A DNA stretch of 64,000 bases, from NCBI GenBank assembly GCA_903909375.1, contig CAIVVM010000020.1, positions 79,260-143,259 of the forward strand, in the 5' to 3' direction. A program made the position numbers and the translations under genes. Under the pieces are notes generated by a model. The model was given only the letters and a program-made list of their open reading frames with translations, had not been told where the DNA came from and ran no database searches. This document shows, piece after piece, positions 1 through 8,649 of the stretch (positions are counted from its first letter, which is position 1; each line of letters begins with the position of its first letter). This DNA is from an uncultured Alphaproteobacteria bacterium (GTDB lineage Bacteria; Pseudomonadota; Alphaproteobacteria; Caulobacterales; Caulobacteraceae).

Positions 1-959
1 GCCCCGGCCATGTGCAGATCTTCAACCACGGCCAGAAGAGCTACCGCGACCTGCCGCTCAGGATGGCCGAGTTCGGCGCCTGTCACCGCTATGAGCCGTC
101 CGGCGCCCTGCACGGCATCTTCCGGGTGCGCGCGTTTACTCAGGACGACGCCCACATCTTCTGCCGCGAGGATCAGATCGAGGAGGAGTCCACGAAGTTC
201 GTGCGGCTGCTGAACTCGATCTACTCCGACTTCAACATGCATCTGGACAGCGTGAAGCTGGCGCTGCGGCCCGAGGAGCGTTTCGGTACGGACGCTGTCT
301 GGGACGTTGCCGAACAGAAGCTGGACCGCGCCGCTCGTCAGGCGGTGAACATGCCGGTCGATCCTTTGCCAGGCGAAGGCGCCTTCTATGGGCCGAAGCT
401 GGAGTTCCACCTGAAGGACGCCATCGGCCGGACCTGGCAGTGCGGCACGTTGCAACTGGACTATGTGCTGCCGGAACGCCTTGACGCCGAGTATACCGCC
501 GAGGATGGATCCAAGCAGCGGCCGGTCATGCTGCACCGGGCCATTTGCGGGTCGATGGAGCGGTTCATCGGGGTGATGATCGAAAACTTCGCTGGCGCCT
601 TCCCGCTCTGGCTCTCGCCGGTGCAGGTGGTGGTGACGACGATTACGTCCGACGCCGACGACTTCGCGCTGAAGGCTGCAGCCACCCTCCGGGCCAGGGG
701 CCTGCGCGTCGAGACCGACCTGCGAAACGAAAAGATCAACTACAAGATCCGGGAGCACAGCCTGGCCAAGGTCCCCGTCATCGCCGTCATCGGTCGCCGT
801 GAGGCCGAGGAGGGCAAGCTGGCGTTGCGGCGCTTTGGCTCCGACGGCCAGCAGATCCTGATGCTGGACGAGGCGGCGAACCTCCTTGCCAGCGAGGCGC
901 AACCACCAGATGTTGCCCGTCAGACGGCGGAGCGGGTCGGGGAGGTGCAGGCTGGATGA
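1..959 (+). CDS. thrS: Threonyl-tRNA synthetase, C-terminal half (partial, 5' end outside window)
   Basis: The frame is open from the left edge (a PGHVQIF-type stretch begins at base 3) to the TGA at 957-959, giving about 319 residues of a protein that is usually about 640-650. It charges tRNA-Thr with threonine in the cytoplasm. Class II motif 2 is seen in [19 protein letters not shown] followed by [13 protein letters not shown], and motif 3 in [20 protein letters not shown]. The last 100 or so residues are the anticodon-binding domain (PLWLSPVQV, then [22 protein letters not shown]). The N-terminal TGS, editing and first catalytic parts lie outside the window. The stop overlaps the start of the next gene in an ATGA junction, so the glycosyltransferase downstream is probably co-transcribed and translationally coupled. 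Identification is secure. Confidence 0.97.
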   Translation, partial: PGHVQIFNHGQKSYRDLPLRMAEFGACHRYEPSGALHGIFRVRAFTQDDAHIFCREDQIEEESTKFVRLLNSIYSDFNMHLDSVKLALRPEERFGTDAVWDVAEQKLDRAARQAVNMPVDPLPGEGAFYGPKLEFHLKDAIGRTWQCGTLQLDYVLPERLDAEYTAEDGSKQRPVMLHRAICGSMERFIGVMIENFAGAFPLWLSPVQVVVTTITSDADDFALKAAATLRARGLRVETDLRNEKINYKIREHSLAKVPVIAVIGRREAEEGKLALRRFGSDGQQILMLDEAANLLASEAQPPDVARQTAERVGEVQAG

Positions 960-1888
960 ATGGCGTCGCCGCCCCCAGGCGTACCGCAGAGACCCTGACA
1001 GTCGCCGAGGTCGGTGAGCACCCGCGCGCCGTCTCGGTCGTCATGGTGATCTACTTCCCGGGTGAACCGATGAAGCGCAGCCTCGCCTGCGTTCTGGCGG
1101 ACCCGGCGGTCAGCGAACTGGTGGTGGTGGACAACGGCTCCAGCATGGAAGAGGCGGCGCACCTACGGGCCCTGGCCGCCGCCGATCGCCGCGTCGTGCT
1201 GATCTCCGGCCAGGGCAACGTTGGCTTCGCGAGGGCCAGTAACATGGGTGCGCGCAAGGCCGGCGGCGAAAGGCTGGTGTTCCTGAACCCTGACGCCTTC
1301 CTGCAGGCGGGCTGCATCGCCGAACTGCTGCAGGCTATCGAGGACTGCCCAGTCCCCAGCCTGGTCGGCGCCCGGGTGCTGAACGCTGACGGCACTGAGC
1401 AACGCGGTGGCCGGCGGGGCGAGGTCACGCCCCTGAGCGCCATGCTGTCCTTAAGCACCCTGGCGGCGCGGTTCCCGGCGCTCAGCCGCTTTGAGGTGCA
1501 TTGGGAAACCGACGCCTCGCCCGACCATGTGGTGGAGGTGCCCACAGTCTCCGGCGCCTGTTTCTGCATGCGCCGGGAGGATTTCGAGGCGGTGGGCGGC
1601 TTCGACGAGGGCTATTTCCTGCACGTGGAGGACGTCGACCTGTGCTGGCGCGTGCGCCGCCAGGGGGGTGTGGTCCTGTTCCATCCCGGCGCGGAGGTCA
1701 TCCACCTGGGCGGCACCAGCCAGACCAGTCCGCTCAAGGTGGAATTCCACAAGGGCGTCGGCCTGGCCCGCTTCTTCCGCCGTCGGGCCGAGGGCGTGGG
1801 TCAGCACCTGACAGCCTGGTTGCTTTGGCCGGTGATAATGGGCGCGGCGCTGCTACGACCTGTCATTTGGCGATTGCGGCGGAGGTAG
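956..1888 (+). CDS. GT2-family glycosyltransferase, rhamnosyltransferase-like
   Basis: This 310-residue protein has the GT-A layout of family 2 glycosyltransferases. VVVDNGSS lies near residues 56-63, the NVGFARASN segment near 88-96, and the LNPDA metal/nucleotide motif near 110-114. [19 protein letters not shown] near 214-232 is typical of rhamnosyl- and related transferases that add sugars to polysaccharide or lipid carriers at the cytoplasmic face of the membrane. The C-terminus (about 285-310) is hydrophobic then basic and may dock on the membrane. The start ATG overlaps the thrS stop (ATGA). It stands alone relative to the large polysaccharide region about 27 kb away, and its acceptor cannot be told from sequence. 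Confidence 0.88.
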   Translation: MNGVAAPRRTAETLTVAEVGEHPRAVSVVMVIYFPGEPMKRSLACVLADPAVSELVVVDNGSSMEEAAHLRALAAADRRVVLISGQGNVGFARASNMGARKAGGERLVFLNPDAFLQAGCIAELLQAIEDCPVPSLVGARVLNADGTEQRGGRRGEVTPLSAMLSLSTLAARFPALSRFEVHWETDASPDHVVEVPTVSGACFCMRREDFEAVGGFDEGYFLHVEDVDLCWRVRRQGGVVLFHPGAEVIHLGGTSQTSPLKVEFHKGVGLARFFRRRAEGVGQHLTAWLLWPVIMGAALLRPVIWRLRRR

Positions 1889-1993
1889 GCGGGCGCGCCA
1901 GAGTAAACGGGCCGGTTGGCGGCAAGCGCGGGTGTCCTGCCGCCTGGCTCGCACCCCTTGCACAATCACCCGGCTGAAGCGCTCAGCGATCTT

Positions 1994-4066
1994 TCAGAAC
2001 TTCACTCGCACCCTTCCGGCAACGCTGCGCGCCGCACCCGGCGTGATCCAGACGTTGCTGAACGAGCTCTCGAGATAGTAACTGTTGAACAGGTTTTCGA
2101 CGTCCAGATGCAGGCTTGCCTTGTCGCTTAGCTGATAGGCGACGTTGAACCGCGTGGTCACATAGTCCGGCAGTTCGAAGCCGCTGTTGATGTCGTCGCC
2201 GGGCCGTTCACCGACGTAGACAACGCCGCCGCCGAGGCTGATTGAGCCGGGCTGATCCTCATCTGAGCGCCAGTTGGCATAGAGCGCTGCCGCAGACTTG
2301 GGGATGTTGCTGAAACCGCTGCCGACGAACCCGGCTCGGGTGTCCCGGGTGATCTTCGTGTCAGTATAGGCGTAAACCGCCGTGATCGTCGTGCGCGCGT
2401 CCAGCCGGTAGTTCACGTCAATCTCGAAGCCCCGGCTTCGACCTTCGCCAACAGGAATCGAGAAACCGCTGTTGGCCGGATCGTTGACCAGGATGTTCTT
2501 CTTGGTGATCTCGAAGATCGAGGCTGTCCCGGTCAGGGCGTTATCCAGCAATGCATATTTGACGCCGGCTTCCAGCGCCTCGCCGCGCTCCGGGGCAAAG
2601 GCAGCGCCCGAGAAGCTGGAACCCTGATTGTACCGGAAGGAGCGCCCCCAACTGGCAAAGACAGACACCTGCTCATTGGGCGCCCATGTTATCGCGGCGC
2701 GGGGGCTGGTTGCCGACGGGGACTGTTTGCTGACGCTGTTGTTGCGGAAGTTGGTGTTGGTCTGCTGGAACCAGTCATGCCGGACACCCAGCAAGACGGT
2801 GATCTGCGACCCCAGCGAGACAAGGTCCTGGGCATAGATGCTCTGGCCCCGCAATTCCTCCAGGATGTTCTGGTTCAGCGTGGCGAGGGGCTTGGGCTGA
2901 CCGTAGACCGGATTGAAGACGTCAATGAGGTAGGGGTTGGCCGCTGACGGATTGAAGCGGAAGAAGACCCGCTTCTGATCAAAGGCGAAGGCGTCCGCAC
3001 CCACCCGTAGTTGGTGTTCAACACCCAGGATTTCCTGGTTGGCGCTTAGCTCAAGCCGGCCCGAGAGATCATCCCAGTTGTAATCGTGCACCCGAAGCTG
3101 GCGGCGAAGCTGGCTGCCGACCAGCAGGGCGTTGTGGGTTGACTGACCTTCAAACGATCCCTCGCGATACTGCACGCCGCCTTCGAGCGCGATGCCCTCG
3201 GCGATGTCCAGCGTCAGCGAAGCCTGATGCTGGAGTGACTCCTGCCGCATCTTGCCGTCGTTGGGCTCGCCCAGGAAACGTGACCGGGGGAGCGCCTTGC
3301 CATTGCCGGCGACCGCGACCAGGCCGCGATCGTGGGTGAAGTGAACGAGCGCGCCTTCAAACTGGTACAGGAGCCGCAGGGTCTCGTTTGGCTCCCAGGC
3401 GATTGAAGGGGCGACCAGCAGGCGATCGCTGCCGACGAAATCGCGGAAGCCGTCGGTCTCCTGATAGACGCCGATCAGGCGCGCCGAAACGCCTGCTCCC
3501 AGAGGTCCGCCAACGTCGACGACGCCGCGTCCGGTATTCTGCGTTCCGTAGGACAGTTCGGTCGACGCGTGAGCGTCCTTCAGGGGCGCTTTGGTGACAA
3601 TGTTGATCGACCCCCCGGGTTCGCCTTTGCCGGACAGGGCAGAAGCCGGCCCCTTCAGCACCTGGAACAGCTCGACGGTGGCGACATCGCGTCGGGCGTT
3701 GAAGCCGCGATTGGCTGTGAAGCGGTTTACCAGCAGATCGGGGCCCTGGTTGATGTCGCCCGAAAACCCACGAATGGCATAGGCGTCCCACGCCCCTCCG
3801 AAGCTGTTCTGCCGCGCCATGCCTCCTGCATAGTCGAACAGGTCTGAGAGATTGGCGATTCCGGTTGTCGAGATCAGCGCTTCGTCAAGCACGCGAACGC
3901 TTTGTGGCAAGCGCAGGGTCTCGATCTCGATGCCATTGATGCTGGCGTTGGCCGCCCGCGACCCTGTGACGATGACCGCCTCCACATCGGTCACATCGGC
4001 GGCCAGGGCCGGCGTCGCGCTGAACAGCGCTGCGGAGGTCATCAGAATGGCGAAACGCTGGCTCAT
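1994..4066 (-). CDS. TonB-dependent outer-membrane receptor, possibly for zinc
   Basis: About 690 residues. I chose the ATG at 4066 (MSQRF...) because a GGGGAAAA-type ribosome site precedes it and because it gives a clean signal peptide (MSQRFAILMTSAALFSATPA, cleaved near ALA/ADV). The mature protein starts with a TonB-box-like AVIVTGSRA segment. The plug domain follows, with RLPQSVRVLDEALI, an AIRGFSG segment, LLVNRF, VELFQVLKGPASALSGKGEPGGSINIVTKAP. A 22-strand type barrel ends in a C-terminal phenylalanine (GRVRVKF). By family it resembles siderophore receptors of the FhuA/FpvA class. The substrate is not given by sequence, but the Zur-box-like palindrome upstream and the divergent ABC operon suggest zinc or a zinc chelate. 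Receptor identity is secure; the metal is inference. Confidence 0.93.
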   Translation of the reverse strand: MSQRFAILMTSAALFSATPALAADVTDVEAVIVTGSRAANASINGIEIETLRLPQSVRVLDEALISTTGIANLSDLFDYAGGMARQNSFGGAWDAYAIRGFSGDINQGPDLLVNRFTANRGFNARRDVATVELFQVLKGPASALSGKGEPGGSINIVTKAPLKDAHASTELSYGTQNTGRGVVDVGGPLGAGVSARLIGVYQETDGFRDFVGSDRLLVAPSIAWEPNETLRLLYQFEGALVHFTHDRGLVAVAGNGKALPRSRFLGEPNDGKMRQESLQHQASLTLDIAEGIALEGGVQYREGSFEGQSTHNALLVGSQLRRQLRVHDYNWDDLSGRLELSANQEILGVEHQLRVGADAFAFDQKRVFFRFNPSAANPYLIDVFNPVYGQPKPLATLNQNILEELRGQSIYAQDLVSLGSQITVLLGVRHDWFQQTNTNFRNNSVSKQSPSATSPRAAITWAPNEQVSVFASWGRSFRYNQGSSFSGAAFAPERGEALEAGVKYALLDNALTGTASIFEITKKNILVNDPANSGFSIPVGEGRSRGFEIDVNYRLDARTTITAVYAYTDTKITRDTRAGFVGSGFSNIPKSAAALYANWRSDEDQPGSISLGGGVVYVGERPGDDINSGFELPDYVTTRFNVAYQLSDKASLHLDVENLFNSYYLESSFSNVWITPGAARSVAGRVRVKF

Positions 4067-4145
4067 CGGTTTTCCCCGGCCCGGTTCCACGCGAACCCGG
4101 GACTGCTGCCCGGATACGGGTCACAAATTCCAAGGTCAAGATTTA

Positions 4146-4160
4146 TGTTACAACATAACA
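4146..4160. promoter_or_regulatory. Zur-box-like palindrome in a divergent promoter
   Basis: The sequence TGTTACAACATAACA lies between the divergent receptor (start 4066, minus) and the ABC ATPase (start 4233, plus). ATGTTA at 4145-4150 and TAACAT at 4156-4161 are perfect inverted arms around CAACA. Against the Zur consensus as I remember it (TGTTATAATATAACA) it differs at two of 15 positions. A TTGACA-like hexamer at 4166-4171 sits just downstream on the plus strand, and a TTGACC-like hexamer on the minus strand lies about 6 bases to the other side, so a bound repressor could shut both promoters. The palindrome is seen directly; binding by Zur is inference. Confidence 0.6.
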
Positions 4161-4232
4161 TCGCATTGACATCTGGCGGTCAGGTCTGCGATCAATCCTG
4201 TCGATCCATGATCCAGCAGGGGGTTCAGAACC

Positions 4233-4967
4233 ATGGCAGAGCCTTCAGCGGACGTGCTTCTGCAAGTGAATGACCTGCGTGTTTCATATGGCGACCGGGT
4301 GGTGCTTGACGGGCTCTCGCTGTCGGTTCGCAAGGCCGAGATCTATGGTTTGCTCGGCGGGAACGGCGCTGGAAAGTCCACAGCGTTACAAGCCCTGCTC
4401 GGCCTTCTGAAGCCGCAATCCGGATCCATAGACATTGCGGGCGTTGATCCGCGGGACCGCCCGGATCTGGCCCGGGAGCGGATTGCCTACATTCCAGAGA
4501 ATGTGGCGCTTTATGATCACCTGAGCGCAAAGGAAAACGTGTCGTATTTCCTGAGCCTGTCCGGTGGGAGCCGAACCACCGCCGAACTTGAAGCGGCCTT
4601 TGGCGCCGTCGGGCTGGCAAGGGATGCCTGGGGGCAGCGGGTCGCGGGCTTTTCGAAAGGCATGCGCCAGAAGACGGCGATCGCCATTGCAATCCTGCGC
4701 AGGGCGCCGGTTTTGCTGATGGATGAGCCCACGTCAGGACTCGATCCGGGCGCTGCCGCAGACTTCAACGCCCTGTGTGGTCGCCTTCGCGGTGAGGGTG
4801 CTGCGATTCTGGTCGTGAGCCATGACCTGCTGGGCGTTGTGGATCTGGCTGACAGGATCGGCTTTCTCGATCAGGGCCGGATTGTCGCCGAAGTCAGCGC
4901 CAAGGGTCCGGAGCGCTTCGATCTCCGCGCCCTGCATGATCGTTTTGCCCGGGCGCGTCCGGCGTGA
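4233..4967 (+). CDS. ABC transporter ATP-binding protein, NosF-like
   Basis: This is a 244-residue single-domain ATPase. Walker A is GGNGAGKST (about 42-50), the signature is FSKGMRQK (about 140-147), Walker B is LLMDEPTSGLDP (about 161-172), and the switch histidine is in VVSHD (about 194-198). It powers the two membrane proteins encoded next. The domain and partner architecture is like NosF/CcmA-type ABC-2 systems. An AGGGGG ribosome site lies about 9 bases before the ATG. Its stop overlaps the GTG start of the next gene (GTGA). With the divergent TonB receptor and the shared palindrome it probably belongs to a metal-responsive regulon. Whether the pump imports, exports or remodels something is not visible in the ATPase. 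Confidence 0.92.
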   Translation: MAEPSADVLLQVNDLRVSYGDRVVLDGLSLSVRKAEIYGLLGGNGAGKSTALQALLGLLKPQSGSIDIAGVDPRDRPDLARERIAYIPENVALYDHLSAKENVSYFLSLSGGSRTTAELEAAFGAVGLARDAWGQRVAGFSKGMRQKTAIAIAILRRAPVLLMDEPTSGLDPGAAADFNALCGRLRGEGAAILVVSHDLLGVVDLADRIGFLDQGRIVAEVSAKGPERFDLRALHDRFARARPA

Positions 4968-6412
4968 GGCGGGCTTCGGCAATTGCCGCAAACGAAATTC
5001 AGCGTCTTGTGCGCAGTCGGGTCGCGTTGACGGGCCTGTTGATGGTGCTGCTGCTGACGGTCGCTGCCGCCGTTGCGTCTTCCGCCTACTACCGCGACCA
5101 GGGGGCGCTGCGAGAGCGGATGGAAGCCCAGGCGAACGCGGACTTCACCCAGCAACCGGACCGCCACCCGCACCGTGTTGTCCACTTCGGACACTTCGCC
5201 ATGCGCCCGCCCAGCGGGCTGGCCGCCATGGATCCCGGGGTGGAGCCCTTTACCGGTGTGATGGTCTATCTGGAGGGGCACAGGCAGAATAGCGCCAACT
5301 TCGGTGATGCCCGTCAATCCTCATTGCTGGTCCGGTTTGGCCAACTCTCGCCCGCCTTTGTCCTGCAAGCGGTCGCCCCTCTGCTGCTGATCTTTCTGGG
5401 CGCGGGTATGGTGGCGCGTGAGCGTGAGCGCGGGACCCTGCGGCAGATGATGCTCGCCGGCGCGTCAGGTGGAGACCTGATGATCGGCAAGATGCTGGCC
5501 CTGGGCGCCGCGGCGGCTGTCATGGCGACGCCTGCGGTACTACTTGTCGGGAACCTCGGTCTCAATGGTCAGGTCGCGGCGATAACCGGCGGCATGATGC
5601 TGATGGGCTACGGAGCCTATCTGGTTTTCTGGGTCGTGCTTACTGTCCTGGTCTCCGCCTTGACCCCGGGCGCCCGTCCTGCGCTCGTTTTGCTTACGGC
5701 GTTGTGGGCATTGAGCGTGGTTGTTGTGCCGCGCGTTGCAGCAGAAGCCGGCGCCGGACTGACCCAACTGGCCACACGCCTGGAGAACGACGTCGCGATC
5801 CAGCGCGACCTGCGCGACATGGGCGACAGCCATGATCCAGACGATCCCTACTTCGACGCCTTCAAGCGGACGACCCTGAAACAATACGGTGTGGCGCGGG
5901 TTGAAGACCTGCCGGTCAACTATCGGGGCCTGCTGGGCATCGAGGGCGAACGCATGACCGCCAGCCTGTTCAATCGATACGCCGCGCAGAATTTCGCGGC
6001 CATGGCGGACCAGAGCCGGACAATGGATCTCGTGTCCGCCATAAGTCCTACCGTGGCCCTGCGTCGTCTCTCCATGACGACAGCCGGTACGGATCTCGCC
6101 ACCTATCGTCGCTTTATCGATGAAGCCGAGCGCTATCGATATGAACTCGTTCAGCGCTTGAACCGGATGCAGGCCGAAAGCGTCACCTTCAAGGACGATG
6201 CCGCCAAGAGCAATGATGCCGCCGCCGAGGCAAGAAGTCGCGTCAGCGCCGACAACTGGCGTGCGACGCCGGCGTTCCGGTTCCCGCAGGAACCTGCTGC
6301 GGAGACTGCCGCGCGCGCGACGCCGTCGCTTGTGGTCATTCTGGTCTGGCTCGCGCTCGCTGCGGGGTTCGCAGGCCTGGCCGCCTCGCGTCTTCAGCGG
6401 GTGGCCCGATGA
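4964..6412 (+). CDS. ABC-2 type permease, DUF3526/NosY-like, with a histidine-rich outer loop
   Basis: 482 residues, GTG start in a GTGA overlap with the ATPase. One transmembrane segment (about 18-42) is followed by a large loop, probably periplasmic, that contains RHPHRVVHFGHFAMRP (histidines 68, 70, 74, 77) and DPGVEPFTGVMVYLEGHRQN. A block of hydrophobic segments follows (about 120-260), then a second long soluble stretch (about 265-450) and a last membrane helix (about 450-472). This layout matches large ABC-2 permeases that pair with a second DUF3526 protein. The clustered histidines could bind a transition metal, but they may simply be family-conserved. It overlaps the next permease (ATGA), so three genes form one operon. 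Confidence 0.85.
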   Translation: MRRASAIAANEIQRLVRSRVALTGLLMVLLLTVAAAVASSAYYRDQGALRERMEAQANADFTQQPDRHPHRVVHFGHFAMRPPSGLAAMDPGVEPFTGVMVYLEGHRQNSANFGDARQSSLLVRFGQLSPAFVLQAVAPLLLIFLGAGMVARERERGTLRQMMLAGASGGDLMIGKMLALGAAAAVMATPAVLLVGNLGLNGQVAAITGGMMLMGYGAYLVFWVVLTVLVSALTPGARPALVLLTALWALSVVVVPRVAAEAGAGLTQLATRLENDVAIQRDLRDMGDSHDPDDPYFDAFKRTTLKQYGVARVEDLPVNYRGLLGIEGERMTASLFNRYAAQNFAAMADQSRTMDLVSAISPTVALRRLSMTTAGTDLATYRRFIDEAERYRYELVQRLNRMQAESVTFKDDAAKSNDAAAEARSRVSADNWRATPAFRFPQEPAAETAARATPSLVVILVWLALAAGFAGLAASRLQRVAR

Positions 6413-7674
6413 GCGCCATGACCCGGGAGCTATTCTTCTTTCTTCGCCTGCGGTCGGGGATTGCCGCGCTCGCGCTCCTCTTGTTGCTGGGACTGGGCGG
6501 CGTCGCGTCGGGTCTGCTGGAAACGCAACGACAGCATGACGCCATCGCGCGCATGCAGCCGTTGCAGGCGTCGGATGTCTCTGCGATTTCCGCTTGGGTA
6601 TCGCGCAGTGGCGATCCGGGAAACGCGGCCTACTACACGTTCCACGCCACCTGGAATCCGCCATCGGATCTGGCCTTTGCGGCCCTTGGCTTGGGCGATG
6701 TCGCGCCGTCGATCCTGAGAGTCCGGGCCCTTGGACTCGAAGCCCAGCTTTACGAAGGCGATATCGTAAACCCCGAAGTCGCGATGCCGGGCCGCTTCGA
6801 CTTCGCCTTTGTGCTCATCTACGTCGCGCCCTTGTTCGTCATCCTGCTGCTGCACGATCTGTTTTCCGCCGAACGGGAGGCCGGGCGCCTGGGTGTCCTT
6901 CGGTCGACACCGCAGGCGACGGCGCGGCTATGGGCGCCGAGGATCGCGGTGCGGCTTGCAGGGTTGCTTGTCGCCCTGGCGCTCCCGTTCCTGCTGGGAG
7001 CTTTTATCGCCGGAACCCCGGGGTGGAAGACGGTCGCGGTCCTTGGATTGATTGCAGCCTATCTGGCGTTCTGGGCGCTTCTTTCGCTGGCCGTCGCCCG
7101 GCTTGGGACAACGTCCATCGGGAACGGCATGACACTCGCCGCGCTCTGGCTTGTACTGGCGCTGGTGGCGCCGTCACTCGCACACGTCGCGATCAACACA
7201 GCAGTCCCGCTGCGGCAGGGCGCGGAACTTTCGCTTCTGCAGCGAAACGCCGTGCATCGAGCCTGGGACATACCGAAAACCGCGACCATGGACCCGTTCT
7301 TCCAGTCTCATCCGGAATGGGCGGGTACCGCGCCCGTAACCGCACCCTTTCACTGGAAATGGTACTTCGCTTTCCATCAGGTTGGCGATGAGTCGGTCGC
7401 CACCCTGGCGCAGCAGTATCGCGACGGGATCCTCGAACGGTCACGCCTGGCCGAGCGGCTTGGCCTGATCCTGCCGACGGTTGGCGTGCAACTGGCCCTC
7501 CATCGCCTGGCGGAAACCGATCCACGTGCGCAACTCGCCTATCAGGACCGCATCCGGGCTTTCCACAAGCGCCTGCGGACATTCTACTATCCGTATATCT
7601 TCAACGAGCTTCCTTTCGGGATGGAGGATTTCGACAAGGCGCCCCGCTATGCGCCCGAAACCAAACAGCCATGA
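6409..7674 (+). CDS. Second ABC-2 type permease, DUF3526-like
   Basis: 421 residues with the same plan as the gene before it: an N-terminal membrane helix (about 15-38), a periplasmic loop with YYTFHATWNPPSDLAFAALG, several helices between about 130 and 290, and a long C-terminal soluble part. The C-terminal part has HPEWAGTAPVTAPFHWKWYFAFHQ and an arginine-rich LERSRLAERLGLILPT stretch before an amphipathic end with no clear final helix. The two permeases presumably form a heterodimer over the NosF-like ATPase. The start lies in an ATGA overlap. No periplasmic binding protein or NosD-like partner is adjacent, which argues against a classic importer. Confidence 0.83.
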   Translation: MSAMTRELFFFLRLRSGIAALALLLLLGLGGVASGLLETQRQHDAIARMQPLQASDVSAISAWVSRSGDPGNAAYYTFHATWNPPSDLAFAALGLGDVAPSILRVRALGLEAQLYEGDIVNPEVAMPGRFDFAFVLIYVAPLFVILLLHDLFSAEREAGRLGVLRSTPQATARLWAPRIAVRLAGLLVALALPFLLGAFIAGTPGWKTVAVLGLIAAYLAFWALLSLAVARLGTTSIGNGMTLAALWLVLALVAPSLAHVAINTAVPLRQGAELSLLQRNAVHRAWDIPKTATMDPFFQSHPEWAGTAPVTAPFHWKWYFAFHQVGDESVATLAQQYRDGILERSRLAERLGLILPTVGVQLALHRLAETDPRAQLAYQDRIRAFHKRLRTFYYPYIFNELPFGMEDFDKAPRYAPETKQP

Positions 7675-7746
7675 CCGTTTGGTCCCGGCTGTCCCTGTAG
7701 CTTCAGTCTGCGCCGTGCGGGCTGGCCACCTTCTGTAGCCCTTGAA

Positions 7747-8649
7747 TCATCCCGGAACCGGAAACCCGCCCGCCCGGCTGACCGACGCCGCGGGCGTCTT
7801 GCCCACCAAGGCTGAAGCCCAGTTCCCGATCTCGATGAGCTTGCCCAGATCGTAGGTCGTCTCGAACCCGGCGCGTTCCAGCATATAGACCAGATCCTCG
7901 GTGCCGATGTTGCCGGTTGCGTTGGGGGCGAACGGACAGCCGCCCAGGCCGCCGACGCTGGCATCCAGAATGTCGACCCCGGCCTCGACGCCCGCGAAGG
8001 CGTTGGCCAGGCCGGTGTTGCGCGTGTCGTGGAAGTGCAGGCGCAGCGGAATGTCGCCGGTCAGCTTGCGGGCCGCCTCCACGCGGCGGCGCACCAGCCA
8101 GGGATCGGCGACGCCGATGGTGTCAGCCAGAGCGATCTCGGCCACCTTCAGGTCGGCGGCGGCCTTCACGATTTCCATCACACGGGCTTCGGGGACCTCG
8201 CCCTCGAAAGGGCATCCGAACGCGACGGAGATCGTCATCGAGATCGGCGGGTCGCCGGGCGTTCGCATGGCCACGATGGCGGCCAGCGCGTCCACCTGCT
8301 CGGCCGTCGAGGCGCCCTGGTTGCGAATGCCGAAGCCGTCACTGGCGCAGACCACCACATTGGCCTCGTCGCACCGGGCTTCGACGCAGCGCTCCCAGCC
8401 CCGGGCGTTCAGCACCAGGCCGATCCGGGAGCGGCCCTCGGCGTGGGGCAGGGCAGCCATGATCTCTTCTGCGCCGGCCATCTGCGGCACGCGCTTCGGA
8501 TTGACGAAGGACACCACCTCCATGCGCCGTGCGCCGGCGGCCTCGAGCCGGGCGATCATCTCCAGCTTCTGGCCGACATCCAGCAGGGTCTTTTCGTTCT
8601 GCAGGCCGTCGCGCGGGCCCACTTCCACGATCTCGATCTTGCGTCCCAT
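7747..8649 (-). CDS. Hydroxymethylglutaryl-CoA lyase family protein
   Basis: 300 residues, the usual length for HMG-CoA lyases, which split 3-hydroxy-3-methylglutaryl-CoA to acetyl-CoA and acetoacetate at the end of leucine breakdown. The TIM-barrel family marks are present: VGPRDGLQNE near the N-terminus (metal and substrate residues), SVAFGCPFEG in the middle, LADTIG, the metal-binding HFHDTRN, and the flexible catalytic-cysteine loop SVGGLGGCPFAPNATGN. A GGGAG ribosome site precedes the ATG. Its start overlaps the stop of the upstream GT39 gene (TAATG), so the two are transcribed together although they share no evident pathway. A related aldolase such as a citramalyl- or other acyl-CoA lyase is the main alternative. 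Confidence 0.9.
   Translation of the reverse strand: MGRKIEIVEVGPRDGLQNEKTLLDVGQKLEMIARLEAAGARRMEVVSFVNPKRVPQMAGAEEIMAALPHAEGRSRIGLVLNARGWERCVEARCDEANVVVCASDGFGIRNQGASTAEQVDALAAIVAMRTPGDPPISMTISVAFGCPFEGEVPEARVMEIVKAAADLKVAEIALADTIGVADPWLVRRRVEAARKLTGDIPLRLHFHDTRNTGLANAFAGVEAGVDILDASVGGLGGCPFAPNATGNIGTEDLVYMLERAGFETTYDLGKLIEIGNWASALVGKTPAASVSRAGGFPVPG

Noticed and set aside
1918..1944. Hairpin GGCGGCA/TGCCGCC between the GT2 and the TonB receptor gene
   Set aside because: The loop is 13 bases and there is no T-run; such GC hairpins are common in this base composition.
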